NCBI GenBank assembly: GCA_025201365.1
Contig: JAIXMF010000029.1
Location: forward strand, 18,275 to 82,274
Length of the DNA stretch: 64,000 nt
Reading direction: 5' to 3'
DNA from: Syncephalis plumigaleata
Lineage: Eukaryota; Zoopagomycota; Zoopagomycetes; Zoopagales; Piptocephalidaceae
The position numbers and the translations under genes were made by a program. The stretch's first letter is position 1, and every line of letters begins with the position of its first letter. This document shows, piece after piece, positions 21,220-33,868 of the stretch. Under the pieces are notes generated by a model. It did no database searches. It was not told where the DNA came from and was given only the letters and a program-made list of their open reading frames with translations.

Positions 21220-24200
21220 TGTTGTTGTGAAACCACGTTCACTACTAGTAGAAACTGAAACAACGCTAGAGAAATAGAAATAGAAAGAGAAAGAAAGAAA
21301 CGCCCCGCTATATGCGTGTATGGTTTTTAGATCAGTTGCTGTAGTATTTCCTGATCAGAATGCATAGAGAGAAGGAATAAAAGTAAATTTGATTACTGTA
21401 GAAAAAACGCGGATAGTAAAAAAAAGAACAAGGTATGCAAATCCAGAATGGATCAATTCGTGATATTTGTGTTTATGCATTTATGAGTGTGATACAAATA
21501 GCACTCTTTCTTTCTCCGCTTCATTACTAGTTTTGATGGCATATAATTAATCTGAACTAATTCTAGTAGGATTGCATTTATTTCTGCATGATGCCAATTG
21601 ACTACATTCCAATAGATTGACTTGATTCAATGATCATTTAACGCTGCAAGTAGGATAGAGTATACAATGCAATGAATAATAAACGAATGACTATCAATAA
21701 GCATAGGCCTACTAGTTACAAGAGAGAGAAGGAGAGAGAAGGAGAGAGAAACTTCATTTCACTTTATGGTTGTTTGTCATTATTATGACAATTATTAATG
21801 GGTCTACGACCAATTTAGGCCTTTCTACATGTACGTATACGTATACATATACACATATGAAACTAACTAGCTAATAGCACGTTCTACTGTACTAGCATGA
21901 TGTTGTTTGATTTCGTTTGAGCTTTAAGAGGCCTACATGATTGGACAAACCCTCTGTATGGCAGACACATTCATACACATAGACGCACGAATAGCAATAT
22001 ACGTGATGATGGGGTAGGTCCTCATTCTACCTCATGTAATATGAACCTGCACAATCTCCCATTACCCCTTACGTACGTTTATCATGTGCTTAGATTGACT
22101 AACAAGTCCAATTAACTTCTTTATTCACACTTGCTATCGTACTCACATGCATTCTTAGGTTTAGCTATACTGACCAAGTAGTAGAAATGTTCATTCATGG
22201 CATGAACCGCATGGCAATAGTCAAAATATAGACACCAAAAAAATGGAGACGCACTGTGGATCGACATGAACCATGTGCACGGCTAGCCAACCTGTATCCA
22301 CACCAATCGCTGATGACGATTCGGTTACACCAAGACGGTGGAAATTGCTAGTAAGCATGTGTCCTATGTCTTACACGGTGGAGCACGCGGAAAGGTTTGT
22401 ATGGCTGCTTCTGATGGGACAGTGGTCAGATGGTCCACATAGTGCATCATGAAGAGAAGTGATAGCACAGCGGTGAACGTTGAACGACCACACCGCGTGC
22501 AAGCCAAGTGACCAGTTTTACTTCGTTCATGTATATACACATATATACACATACATATAGGATAGCGGTAACACCAAGTACCAAAAAGCCATTTAGTTTT
22601 CTTTCTTCTGTTACTTTTATTTCATTTCTTCCGTTTCACTTTCTTCCCTACTTTCTTTCTTCTCTCTATTTACTTTTGCTAGTGCTGTCGTCGTCGTCGT
22701 CGTCTCTATTATATTGCTATTGCGTTTAATAGTGCTAATTGTTGCTACATCAATTTGTGGCAAACCATAATATAACCCTATCATTTCCTTTCGATTACGA
22801 CCATTGTTGACAGCATTAATTTGTCGAATACGCCTGTCATTATACCGTATTCTATCTGTCGTCTGTCCATGTCTTATTAGACGTAATAATACACACTGCT
22901 AGTTAAGGTGTCTCCTCCTCCTCTGTCTGTCCGTGCTCTTCTCTTCTCCCTTTCCATATATTTAGTAGTTGCCTTATTTTGTTCGTTACTACTAATAGCC
23001 AAAAACAAAAAGACGACCATCCTAATTACTCGCTACGCAACAACAGTCGATATTACTTACGCATCTGTGGTAACGCTTGCTCTCTAGTAAAGGTAATATA
23101 TTTTATTATTATTATTGTCATATATGCTTATGAGCGATGCGCACAAAGCAAGGCACGCCTCGTTATGTGTATGCGTGCACATGTGTGTGCGTTTGTGTGT
23201 GTGTGCAAGAATAGTTTGCGTAATTTGTACCGTGCAATACCACTACGCTGCATCGTATTACTCATTAGGGCAATACACATACATACAAACATGCATACAT
23301 GCATATAAACATGTACGCGTAGACCAAGTCATAATACGCCTTGAACATATTCGTCTTTTTTCCATCTTCATCTAACAATCTTTACCTATCGATTGACCAA
23401 TTTCTTGTCATTGTACCATTTAGAACTACTACGACACTATACGGCGATAACCCTGATTATATTTCATTCAAGTTTCCTAGTTATTCCTGTTGAAGCATCC
23501 CTATTAACTTCCTAATAACTCCGAATATAAATAGATAGGTAGGTAGGCAGCTAGATAGGTAGATAGGTAGATAGATAGAGGTGGCAGCATTAGCATTTAA
23601 TTTAACAAGTAGACGGGAGAACACGGCAAACCTCCCCTTAATACATTGGCATATGTACATATTGGTGTCGTTGCTGTTAAAAGGGTTCTCCTTTTTCTTC
23701 TAAGCTTGAAACCTTTAGCGCTGACGATTCAATCACCGCCCACTTTAGCATTTGCCTTTTTGAATGAATTCTTTTTTCGTTCTCTCTTTCGCTTTCGCTC
23801 ACTTTATTCGAGGGGCGTATAAGCTATTTGACCCTCTCTCTCTCTCTCTCACTTTAACGTTTCTCTTTTATTTCAACACAGTCTATTTCTTTTTATTCAT
23901 TATTGCTACATCAGTAATCTAGTACTGTGCTAGCTTAATTATCCTCTATTACTTTGTCTAGTGTGTTGGAACAAAAAGGCTACTTCTACGCAATTGTATA
24001 GGAGTTACTATCTATACTAGATTTACTCTTTCAGGAAGCATATATTTTGTTATTAGTCTCCGACGCGGAAGTGTTTCACGTTCGTGTGGCTGACCTACTA
24101 GCTGAGCTTATATTATTTATTATTACGAGCGTAGCTTTCGAATAGTCCAGTCTACATCTTGCTTTCAATCATTTCTCGCTCGTCGAACACTTGCATCTTC

Positions 24201-24512
24201 TTATTGTTAGAATACTTTAGCAATATAGCACTCTCTCTCTTTACTTTTTCTTTCTGCACTTCATTGCCCAAAAAAGATATACATTTACCCGCGTGCATTT
24301 GTGTTCTTTCTTACTTTGACACACACAAACATACTATATTACTCGTAGTCTAACGTTTTACTTGTTCTAGTCGAGCTTCCTCCAGTCGCTATCATATCAT
24401 TTGAGCGGCAAGCATTGTAGAGCAAACGCTATAATAATACGTTATAGCCGCTAGTTTCGTTTACTTATCAAATCCACTACTTGATAGCCATCGCTACATC
24501 ATTGCCGCTATC
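21220..24512. other. 3.3-kb gene-poor divergent intergenic region
   Basis: Lies between a minus-strand gene start and the LIM gene start, so it holds two promoters. It contains GAGAGAAGG repeats (about 21720-21750), a TATA/CATA run (22535-22560), GTC repeats (22687-22705), a GATA/GGTA array (23535-23580) and CT runs (23833-23852). Open frames are short and biased. One 59-residue frame (22273-22452) is listed separately. Confidence 0.6.
22273..22452 (+). CDS. Possible small protein (59 residues), low support
   Basis: An ATG-initiated frame beginning MCTASQPVSTPIADDDS and ending GPHSAS. It sits in a roughly 280-bp patch with higher GC and more complex sequence than the surrounding 3 kb. An alternative in-frame reading with an intron at GTAAGC near 22351 is also possible. 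There is no domain, signal peptide or clear promoter. It is listed because the patch looks coding-like compared with its flanks; it could equally be a gene relic. Confidence 0.2.
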   Translation: MCTASQPVSTPIADDDSVTPRRWKLLVSMCPMSYTVEHAERFVWLLLMGQWSDGPHSAS

Positions 24513-27012
24513 ATGACGCTTCACGAGGCACGCGTTAGCCAATTGCTCCCCACCATTAAGTGCAATACATGCGGTGATCCAGTCGAGTTTCGCAAGTTAA
24601 GTGAGCATGTTTGCGGTGAAGTACCAGATATGCCAGCATTGCCCACTCAATACAAGAGTCAATCGCAAAAAAGTAAGTAGTAATCGTTCGTATTCTTCTC
24701 GTTTAGCATCTATGCCCTTTTACCCTATTGCTAACATTTATTTCTATTGTTGTCACAGATGTAGATCGTTTGTTCAAAGATGAATCGATACTAAACCTAG
24801 AGGATAATCGATCATCGATAGCCACTAGCGAGGCTAGTTCACTTGATCAGGAGGATTCACTTAATGATATTCTTCCCACTCGTACACGCAAGAAGCAACC
24901 AACACGCGAGCCACCTACCGCTGACTATGCATCTCGCTTTGCCAAAGAGACCGAGAACACGGATACTGACAATCAAACGGCCAACTTCCTTGAACGATAC
25001 GATCAGCTAATTGGTAACAAATCATCGTCAACCGGTTCATTATCCAAATCGCCACCGTCATACGCATCGGAACCAATAGATACACGCAGTCGCAAGCCAA
25101 AAGATCTCGTTATCAACACGAATCGCGATAGTAGTGAGGAGATGTACCAGCATCGTAAGAAGACCTCTGGCTCTCGATCTAGCTCAGAGGACACGCGCTC
25201 ACCCCCTTCAAGTAAGGAGGGCGGTAAAACGTATAGAACGCCTCGATCTGAGCGTAGCAGCGCCTCGTCTTCATCGACCACCACTCGTCCCATCGATGTA
25301 CCTGCCGGTGGACGTACAAGCGGTGGTCGTTCACGTCCAGACGAGCGTACTCCACAATCTCCAGCGTCTACACGACGACAGAATAGTGGCGATCCACTTT
25401 CTCCATCCGCGTTACGCCCTCCAATGGATGCATTCTTCGATATGCGTACCGCTTCACCTCGACTGGAGAAGGCCAACGACGATGACTGGAGCAATCCACG
25501 ACCGGCACCCAAGCCAACCGGACAACCCTTCCGTGGCAGTCCGATGTCACCCTCCGTGCTAAGTGAATTCAACAATCTGAATCTAGAGAGCACACGTCCC
25601 GCGCCACGTCCACCCAATTCCAGCGGACGTCGTACACCCGGCGGCAGTCATCGCAGTGGAGATGGACAAAGCATCTCTCGATCACGCACTCCACAATACA
25701 GCGACAATCCCGGTAGTTCCTCGGTTCGTGGCCGTAGTCCAGCCCCACCCTCCTCGTCTCGTCATGTACGTCGAGCGAGCGGAAGCAGTAGCAGCGGTGC
25801 CAGTAGCAGTAGCTTGTCTAGATCGCGCGATGCACCACCCATGCCACGCGGTCGTACCTCCGATGAGCAAGTGCGTAGTAATCAGCTTGGTGTCTCGGCC
25901 GATCCTCATACCGATGAGCCACTTAGCCCTGCCTCTCGTCCTGGTAGTCATCGCCATTGTACAACATGTCGTAATAAGATTGGAGGTGCTGGCGCCATTC
26001 ATTTGAATGAAACAGTAAGTGGATAGCAAACTATCTCAATGCATATATATATTATTAGCATACTCATTTCGTTATATATTTAGTCTTATCATCGCACTTG
26101 TTTCCGTTGTGCTGAATGTCGCACGCAATTGGATGTCACGGATGAATACAAAGAGATTAAGGGTCGTGTTTTGTGTGGCAGTTGTATTCCTGCTGGTACT
26201 GTTGCTGCCACTACTACTTCACCACCATCTAGTTCCACTTCGCGCGGACCACCTATTTGTGCAGGCTGGTAAGTAGTATGCATATGCATTATTAGTATAG
26301 ATCATGGAAAATGACCCATTATTAATTACATTACTATTATCATTATAGCAATGGTACTATTACAGGCAAATCCATCAAGGCACTCGGTTCCTTCTGGCAT
26401 GATGTTCACTTGCAATGTGCTCATTGTCGTCAACCATTGACGCGAGGACATGTCGAACATCGTGGACGTGCCTACTGTCCCGAGGACTTTACCCATCTCT
26501 TCCTGCCCAAATGTAAAGGTTGCACGAAACCGGTGGAACGCGAGGCGCTAGTTGCCCTGGATGGCAAGTGGCATGCTCGCTGCTTTAATTGTCAGGTGTG
26601 CCACAAACCATTTCCAAACAAGTCGTTCTACGTGTTCCAGAAACAACCGTTTTGTAAATATCACTACCACATGCTGAACAATTCGTTATGTAAACGATGC
26701 GAGTCACCAATTGAAGGTCCATGTGCTCAGGTGTTGGAGGGTCGATTCCATCCGCAATGCTTTAGTTGTGAGGTAAGTCATCATCGTGTATTGTGTTTGC
26801 TCAGCATGCATATCCATACAAATGTATCCATGAATCTAACCACTGTTACTATTCTATATGATTTACTCTTTCTGTAGACATGTGAGGTTGCACTCACCGA
26901 TGTTTATTACAACTTCCAGGGCCGATTCTTCTGTGAACATGATGTTACAGTTATTCAGCGTCGTATGAATATGAAGGCAGATCGTCGTAAAACGATGATT
27001 AAAAATATCTAA
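24513..27012 (+). CDS. Paxillin-like four-LIM-domain protein
   Basis: About 720 residues. Exon 1 (24513-24672) encodes an N-terminal zinc-knuckle-like motif (IKCNTCGDPVEFRKLSEHVC). Exon 2 (24759-26014) is a long disordered Ser/Pro/Arg-rich region with many SP/TP sites. The C-terminus holds four LIM domains. LIM1 (HCTTCRNKIGG to VLCGSC) is split by an intron at 26015. LIM2 starts CAGCNGTITGKS, LIM3 CKGCTKPVEREALV, and LIM4 CKRCESPIEGPC ending FFCEHD; all ligands are visible. The stop is at 27012 after MIKNI. Paxillin/Pxl1-type proteins scaffold actin at adhesion or cell-division sites. This one likely acts at the cortex or actomyosin ring (inference). Splice junctions at 24673, 26015, about 26271 and about 26773 all keep the frame. 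Confidence 0.88.
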
Positions 27013-27752
27013 ATCATCGTGCGTATGTCTATTCCTTCTGCTTATCTTGTACTCGTCCCCCAATAATTTAACGATATTTACGATCTCATTCGATTCGTAC
27101 GTAATTTTCTTTTGCGTCTGATTAATATCAGCACTATTATTATTAGTGTTATTGTTATCATCATCACTTTTCATTACCCATGTTAACACACACGCGCTCC
27201 TCTTTCCCTTATTATCGTACACGCTCTTTCTGTTCTATTTGTACATCGCTTATGATTTAGCTACTACTACTATTATTACTATTATTATTACTCTCGTTAC
27301 TCTATGATTATGATTATTCTTATTATTGTCGTTGTTGCTGGTTTTTTGGTAGGCACTAATTGACATATAATCTACTATAGTCCATTGGTATTGCTTAACC
27401 ATTAGTGAAGTGAACAATAATGCAAAACGATTCGTCTTTTTGAAATCACTTGTATTATTGTAGATACCGTTTATCAGTATTGAAATAAACCTTATTATTG
27501 ATTCTATGTGTCATGCTTTGAAATAGTAAATAATTGTATACATTACTTTTATATATAAGTAAAATGAAGGAAATGATTATGTTGTTGTTGGTGATTGCAA
27601 TAATCACTGGCATCATCATGCTATGAATTGTTTGAATTATTAGAATTGTAGCTTTATTTCAATCATAAAAGTAATAGCCATTAATGATTATCATTATAAT
27701 CAATGCTAATATGCTAGTATGAAAATAGAGCGTCAATTTATTTAAGTGGATT
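27013..27752. other. Convergent intergenic region
   Basis: AT-rich 3' flanks of two tail-to-tail genes, with TTA/ATT trinucleotide runs near 27265-27330. No gene seen. Confidence 0.6.
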
Positions 27753-28944
27753 TTAGCGAGGACCGTATGCAGCGGCTAATGCAGCCAAAAGACCAATACA
27801 ATCTTTACTACTCAAAAGTATAGTAGCTACTTGACGTAGTGAAGTAAAAGCATTTATGGCTTTTTGTAATTTCACTTTATCTAGTTGCGGAACACCACCA
27901 GTCCTTTGTTGTATGTACTGCCCTATGATCTTGGGGTCGTTGGGTACGATGGCTTGTGGATTCATCCTGGTATTCGGGTTAATCTCATTTGGGATTAATT
28001 TGAAAAGCTCCTTATTAAAGCCATTACAGTAGTAAGGACTGGTAGTACTGGGGTTGACTCCTTGTGATAAGCTACTAGCTACTAGGGGTGTTCTAGTATT
28101 CGGAAGCAATCCTATCGAATCAAAATCAACGATAAATGCGGCCAATTGTTCGGGATCCTGTCCTTGCACCATAACATCTACATTTACACGTTAGATAGGT
28201 ATGATACAACTTGATGACACTTACTCTTTGCATACAGATCAGTATGTGTTATGCCAGCATTATAGAGGTAAATGGAGCCTATGAGATAGTTAGCGTATGC
28301 ATTAGATAGCAAAGGTAAATAGCTTACCCTTAAGTAGTTGCGGCATGACTCGATTAATGCTTATAAGCTGATCTGCGTAGTTTTTCGTGGGAATGTATTC
28401 CTCTAGTTTTATACCATCAATGTAGCGGTAAATGAAACAGTTTCCTGCAAGCCCCTCAGGAATTTTGAAGCTTTCCACTGGTAATGCCACGTAATTACGG
28501 TACTCCACATTGATTCCTTTAAGATTATCTCGAGCATATTCAAGCCTCTTTTATGTAAACGTAAGTAGTAGTAGTAGAACAGATGACATTTACTATACTT
28601 ACATCAAATGCCATTTTTTCTTCATCCTCAAAGGTACATTTCATAAATCCAAGCTGATTATTGTATTTGACCGTGGCAAAGCTAAGATCATCCGTTCCAC
28701 CACCAAACCACTGCAGTTGTAGCTGCCCATTACTTGCTGCTGCTACTTTATTCATGTATTGGCGACCATACGAGTGTGGGTTATCTGGTCCTATAAATAC
28801 GTGTTTGTATTAGAATTGAACAAATATTTAGATTGTTATATTACCAGCCAGACGACCCTCAATTGCTTGTGTTTGCGTGGCGCATGATATCAGCACCAAT
28901 ACTGCGGTTATCGCCAATGTCGTTTGCTGAAGTAGTGAACGCAT
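27753..28944 (-). CDS. Secreted protein-kinase-like protein
   Basis: Five exons, about 335 residues. Exon 1 (28944 to about 28843) encodes a signal peptide (MRSLLQQTTLAITAVLVLIS, cleavage near TQTQA). Later exons give a kinase-like core. GFMKCTFEDEEKMAF carries a candidate ATP-binding lysine, and GNCFIYRYIDGIKLEEYI is hinge-like. Spliced GITHTDLYAKNVMV matches the HxDxxxxN catalytic loop; the Asn is created across the exon 4/5 junction. IVDFDS is in the metal-binding DFG position as DFD. The C-terminal lobe is short and lacks a recognisable APE motif. It ends AAAYGPR. It is predicted to enter the secretory pathway and may act in the Golgi or outside the cell (inference). It is divergent from the M3 peptidase gene, with a CATAAATA box about 141 bp upstream. 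Confidence 0.75.
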
Positions 28945-28986
28945 GATATTCCAGATATCAAGTGGAAACTAAAGGTAGAGCAGTGA

Positions 28987-29056
28987 TAGAGAGAGAGAGA
29001 GAGAGAGAGAAGATGCTTGATGGTTGATGGTTAATGGTTAATGGTTAATGGTTGAT
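28987..29056. repeat. GA run followed by TTAATGG repeats
   Basis: About twelve GA dinucleotides are followed by several copies of GGTTAATG/GGTTGATG, in the 5' leader or promoter of the secreted kinase-like gene. Confidence 0.9.
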
Positions 29057-29084
29057 GCAAGTAGAACAGCAATATTGTCGTCTC

Positions 29085-29092
29085 TATTTATG
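29085..29092 (-). promoter_or_regulatory. TATA-like box of the secreted kinase-like gene
   Basis: CATAAATA on the minus strand, about 141 bp upstream of the ATG at 28944. The other secreted-protein gene in this window also has a TATA box. Confidence 0.4.
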
Positions 29093-29724
29093 TCTCGACG
29101 ATTCTGACTTGTCAACCTTCTATTCTATCGGATATAACAATGTTTCATTTACAAAACGTGTATTACTAACGGAATAATTCCGACTACACGTGTGGGTTGG
29201 CATTACCAGTATAATAACCGCTAAAGTGTTTTGTTTTTATTTATGATGTGTATATTTAATTTAATATTTCATCCTACCTCGGATGCAGCAATGTTTCAAT
29301 TACAATTGGCGCTAAAGGCAAGGATAAAACATTGCACGAGACCGTTTGCTATTAATGGTGCCCTTATTACGAGAAAGATACTTATTTAAGCCAACCTAGT
29401 ATTAGTTAGCATGTCCAAGTGATGATACTATGTATTATCCGTTTTAACTGATGGTGAATATACACGATGGATGAATATATACTTGAGTTTAAAAAATGGA
29501 AATCTGCTGAGTTTTCTGGTCATATAATCATTTCATTGAATGACTTGTGGTGATGATGATGATGCTAATGATAAGGGCTTAACCATTCGAAAGGGCCACG
29601 TCACCATCCCTTATTCCTTTTATTCTCACATACCCGCACCCGTACCCGCGCAAACACATATCGTCGCTTTGTCTATTGCTTTCTACTTGCTACTCGGAAA
29701 GGTACATCTTTTGTCTTGTCTAAA
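29093..29724. other. Divergent intergenic region
   Basis: Promoter region for the M3 peptidase. A TGATGATGATG run lies near 29551. No separate gene is supported. Confidence 0.5.
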
Positions 29725-32700
29725 ATGACCGTTACATCTACAACTACCAAGGAGGGGCTGATTAACTTCCAGTTGACCTCAGCTCAAGTTCAAGAATTGG
29801 GCAACAACATCATTGAACATAGTCGCAAGGTGTATGATAGCGTGGCTGCTGTATCAGATGCCGATAGCAATTTCCATACTGTGATCCGTCCTCTGGCAGA
29901 GCTGGAGAACTGGTCTTCTGCCGAGGAGAATGTCGTTACGTTCTTGCAGTATGTATCGGCCGACAAAGCACTACGCGATGTCTCGATGGAGGTTGACAAG
30001 CAACTGCAGGAATTCTCGATTGAAAGCGGCATGCGAGTCGATCTGTATAAACGCGTGCAAGCAGCGCGTGCCAATACACCGGCCGATGCCTCGGATCTAT
30101 CGGACGAGGACCGCCGCCTATTCGATAAGATTGAATTGGATTTTAAGCGCAATGGTCTTGCCCTATCCGAAGGTGATCGCGAGAAATTAAAGGAAATCAA
30201 ACAGCAGCTTGCCAAGCTTAGCATTGATTTCTCGCGCCGTATTAATGAAGATGTGACAAGTATCGCAGTGGATGAAGCGGAACTCGACGGTATGCCAAAG
30301 GATTGGATCGAGGGTCTCGCCAAGAACGATGCAGGCCAACGTATTGTTACCATGAAATATCCAGACTTTTTCCCGTGTACGTAACTGACCAGATATTACT
30401 TGAGAATGATAAACCACTAATACAAGCGATTGTCCAGTGATGAAACTATGCAAGGTCGAGGAAACACGCAAGAAAGTGTTTTTCACCAATGAAACACGAT
30501 GCCATGAAAATGTCGCCACTTTGGAAGAGGTATGTTAATGCATACTGGCATTATTAGCAAGCTAACCTGTCCATCAATCAATCCATATAGGCCATTAAAC
30601 TGCGCAAGGAAGCAGCCAAGGTAAGCGAACGTGATATAAATAAATAAAATATAGACTATTGATTAGCGCTGACATTTCCATGATTATAATAATCAATAGC
30701 TATTGGGATACGATAATCATGCTGCCTTTAAATTGGAGGTTAAGATGGCCAAAAACGTGCCAGCAGTTACTTCGGTAAGTTAGCAATCACAATGGTTTAG
30801 CGTATTAGTCAGACAAACGTATGCAGTACTAATTGATAAATGATGCCCATTAATAGTTCTTGTCCGATTTGCGTAAGCGTCTTTACGTATTGGCAGAGAA
30901 GGAGCTTGAAGTGCTTCGTGATGTTAAAAAGGTAATTAGTTCTCCTTGATTCCTTTTGCGAACAGCATCACTAATAATAAGCGTAGAGAGAGAAAGAGTC
31001 GCTAGGACAGACCACCGATGGTCAGATTAATGCATGGGACTTTTCGGTATGTCTACATTTTTACGATCATTAGTATTAGAAATAGATTGCTGACATTAAC
31101 AACTATCATTACTAGTATTATTCTCGTATGCTAAAAGAAGAAAAGTACAATGTCAACGACGAATTGGTCAAGGAATACTTTTCTATGGCATCCGTTACAG
31201 ATGGTATGCCATTTATTAATAATTGACTATGTTTGTTTATTCCTACTAACACATCTACTAGGTATGCTAAAGATCTACGAGACTGTACTTGGTCTGAAAT
31301 TCAAGGAAATTCACAGCCCACCCGTCTGGCATCCTGGTAAATAGGAATGGCATAAATGATGCTGATATGCAATAATGTAGACTAACTAATGACCTTTTAT
31401 TTCATTAATTATTCATGTAGATGTACGTATGTTTGAAGTAGCAGATGCAGCATGTAATGAAGTGATTGGCCACTTTTACTTGGATCTACATCCTCGTGAT
31501 GGTAAATACACGCATGCTGCTTGCTTCGGTCTACGTCCAGGTTGCGAGAATAAGAATGGACTACGTACCCTGCCTGCAGCGGCGATGGTGGCCAACTTCT
31601 CCAAACCGTAAGTGTAAATGTGAACCTATAATGGCATAGTGTACTGCCAAATAATGATAACACATGTGTATGTATGTATGTATGTTAGAACGGCCGACAA
31701 ACCATCTTTACTAAAGCACGATGAAGTCACGACATTCTTCCATGAATTGGTTAGTATAATATTGGATGTGGCCGCTTGATTATACTAAATGCACATTTAC
31801 GTTTAGGGCCATGTTATGCATCAGATCTGCTCGAAAGTGTACTGGGCACGCTTCCATGGTACTGCAGTGGAGCGCGGTAAGCTGATGCAATAGTTACAAT
31901 AACGTAATGCAATACTTATTAGCATAATATACGTGTAGATTTCGTGGAAGCCCCCTCACAAATGTTGGAGAATGTTAGTGCGATTTCTTATGCTTTTAAT
32001 AGTATTGCTTACACTGACGATTACTTTGTTATTAGTGGTGCTGGGACGCGGCAACTCTCGAGAAACTATCCGCTCATTACGTACGCAAGAATGAACCATT
32101 GCCGAAGGAATTAATTCAAAAGATGGTTGAAGCCAAGAATCTTAATGCTGGCCTATTGAATCTGCGTCAAATCTTCTTTGGCACATTTGATATGACATTG
32201 CACTCATCGGGTAAGTTTGACTATATATATAAAAGTGAGACGATTAGTTAATGAAAAGTACTAATCCACAAATAGATGAAGTATTGGATTCAACAGAACA
32301 ATGGTCAAAGATACGTGAGGAGGTCACGCTCATTAAGAACATGCCTGTAAGCTAGTATTACAATAATATCATATACAATAGTTATTAATGTTTCCCCTTC
32401 CCTAATAGAATACATGGGGTGCATCCACATTCGGTCATATTATGGGTGGTTGTAAGTAAATAAGTAGTTTGTACATGCTTATTTATTAATACTGATATAT
32501 AATTGCTACTACTACTACTACTAGATGACGCTGGTTATTATGGCTATCTATGGTCCGAAGTATTCTCGGCTGACATGTTCTTCAGTCGTTTCGAGAAAGA
32601 GGGCGTTGAGAATCCAAAGACCGGCATGGACTATCGTAACCATATTTTAAAGCCAGGTGGTAGCATAGATGGCGATCAAATGCTACGCAACTTCCTTGGA

Positions 32701-32745
32701 CGTGATCCAACCATGGACGCTTTCTTGCGCAGTATTGGCCTGTGA
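29725..32745 (+). CDS. PRD1: M3-family oligopeptidase (thimet oligopeptidase/saccharolysin type)
   Basis: Intron-rich gene of about 14 exons encoding roughly 680 residues. The first exon (29725-30376) holds the helical N-terminal part. An earlier in-frame TTG was ignored in favour of the ATG. The zinc site is split by an intron: FFHEL ends one exon (about 31750) and GHVMHQ begins the next, giving HELGH. The third zinc ligand region [12 protein letters not shown] follows (about 31940-32040, also interrupted). The C-terminus has [16 protein letters not shown] and [18 protein letters not shown], typical of the family. No signal or transit peptide is evident, so it is probably cytosolic, degrading short peptides. 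Small exons of 25-60 nt near 30590-31050 make exact joins there less certain. Confidence 0.9.
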
Positions 32746-33129
32746 GTTCCACCGTAAGCTGAGTGGCGATGAGAAGTGTGAGAATACTACAGTGTTTTTC
32801 CATCCAATTTGCGCATTTATCCTTTAACATGTGCAGTTTATTAATAAAACGATTTGCACAGCTGTTAACACCGTCTTCGCATTGCTATTATCATTGAGTA
32901 GTTGTCATTGCCCTAGCAGTTGAGGGAGATGTTAATGATCGCTATATCATCTATTGCAATTAGTGATAATTAATAATAGACACATTGATAGAACTTACAT
33001 ATCTTGGATGCAAAGCGATAACAATCACGGATAAGTTGCTTTCTGTTGTTTGATCCTCGTTGTTGCACTGATTCTCCTTTTCTTTGAACCTTTGGAGTTG
33101 TGCCACTTTGATGCATTGATCCTTTTCTT

Positions 33130-33257
33130 GAGCACCTGAAGGTAACACCACTGACTAAATGTATCTAGAGGTATACGTAATCCTCCTTTTTTTGAGCATC
33201 TGAAGGTAGCAACACTAATGAAATGTATCTATAGGTATACATAATCCTTTCTGAGAT
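33130..33257 (+). repeat. 64-bp tandem duplication inside the insert
   Basis: GAGCACCTGAAGGTAACACC at 33130 recurs as GAGCATCTGAAGGTAGCAAC at 33194. Both are followed by AATGTATCTA.AGGTATAC.TAATCC. Confidence 0.85.
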
Positions 33258-33567
33258 GCGCTCCTTATTGCTCATTATTACTCCCCTGTCACTCCTGCAT
33301 CATGAGATTGGTGTTTATGTTGGTATTACAGCCATGTCCCTTCAACACTCATCATAGTTTCAATATTGAATATTGTTACATTATCCACTATAAATATGGG
33401 TCCTATTTTGTACGAACTGAATAAACTTATCTTCATCTTCCAGTTCAATCGTCCCTATTACACTCTACTTACACTACCTTATTGTATATCGCCTACACGT
33501 TGTGCTTGAGCAAATCGAGCAACCATAGCTCCCACACTATCAATGAGAAAGTGTCCTACTACTTGTC

Positions 33568-33868
33568 ATGATCCCTTACGGTAAGTATACCTCATTGCAC
33601 TTTGATATTTATTACAATATACTAACTCATTATTCTACTAGATGCACACATCGAAACAATGATTAAGAGGACATGCAAGTTAAAGGATTCGAGTATCGTT
33701 TGTGGAATCGGGGTTATGGTTGCTCGTCTGGATTTCATTCATATCACCAACTGCCTTCGTAGTGGAACCGATGTTCCAACACACCCTCATCCAAGTGTCG
33801 TTGCTTCCAATCATTCAAGATCAAGGAGGACAAGACCAAGAGGAACCAAACAACAAATAACAAATTAA
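33568..33868 (+). CDS. Possible small spliced gene (79 residues)
   Basis: ATG at 33568 opens a 13-nt exon (MIPY plus one base). The donor GTAAGT is at 33581, an ACTAAC branch site at 33621, and the acceptor CTAG at 33640. The second exon is 33642-33868. The product begins MIPYDAHIETMIKRTCKLKD and has a basic tail (RSRRTRPRGTK). All three splice signals are textbook, which is why it is listed. No domain is recognised, and it sits in the apparent insert between two halves of a dispersed repeat. It could be a relic of a mobile unit. Confidence 0.3.
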
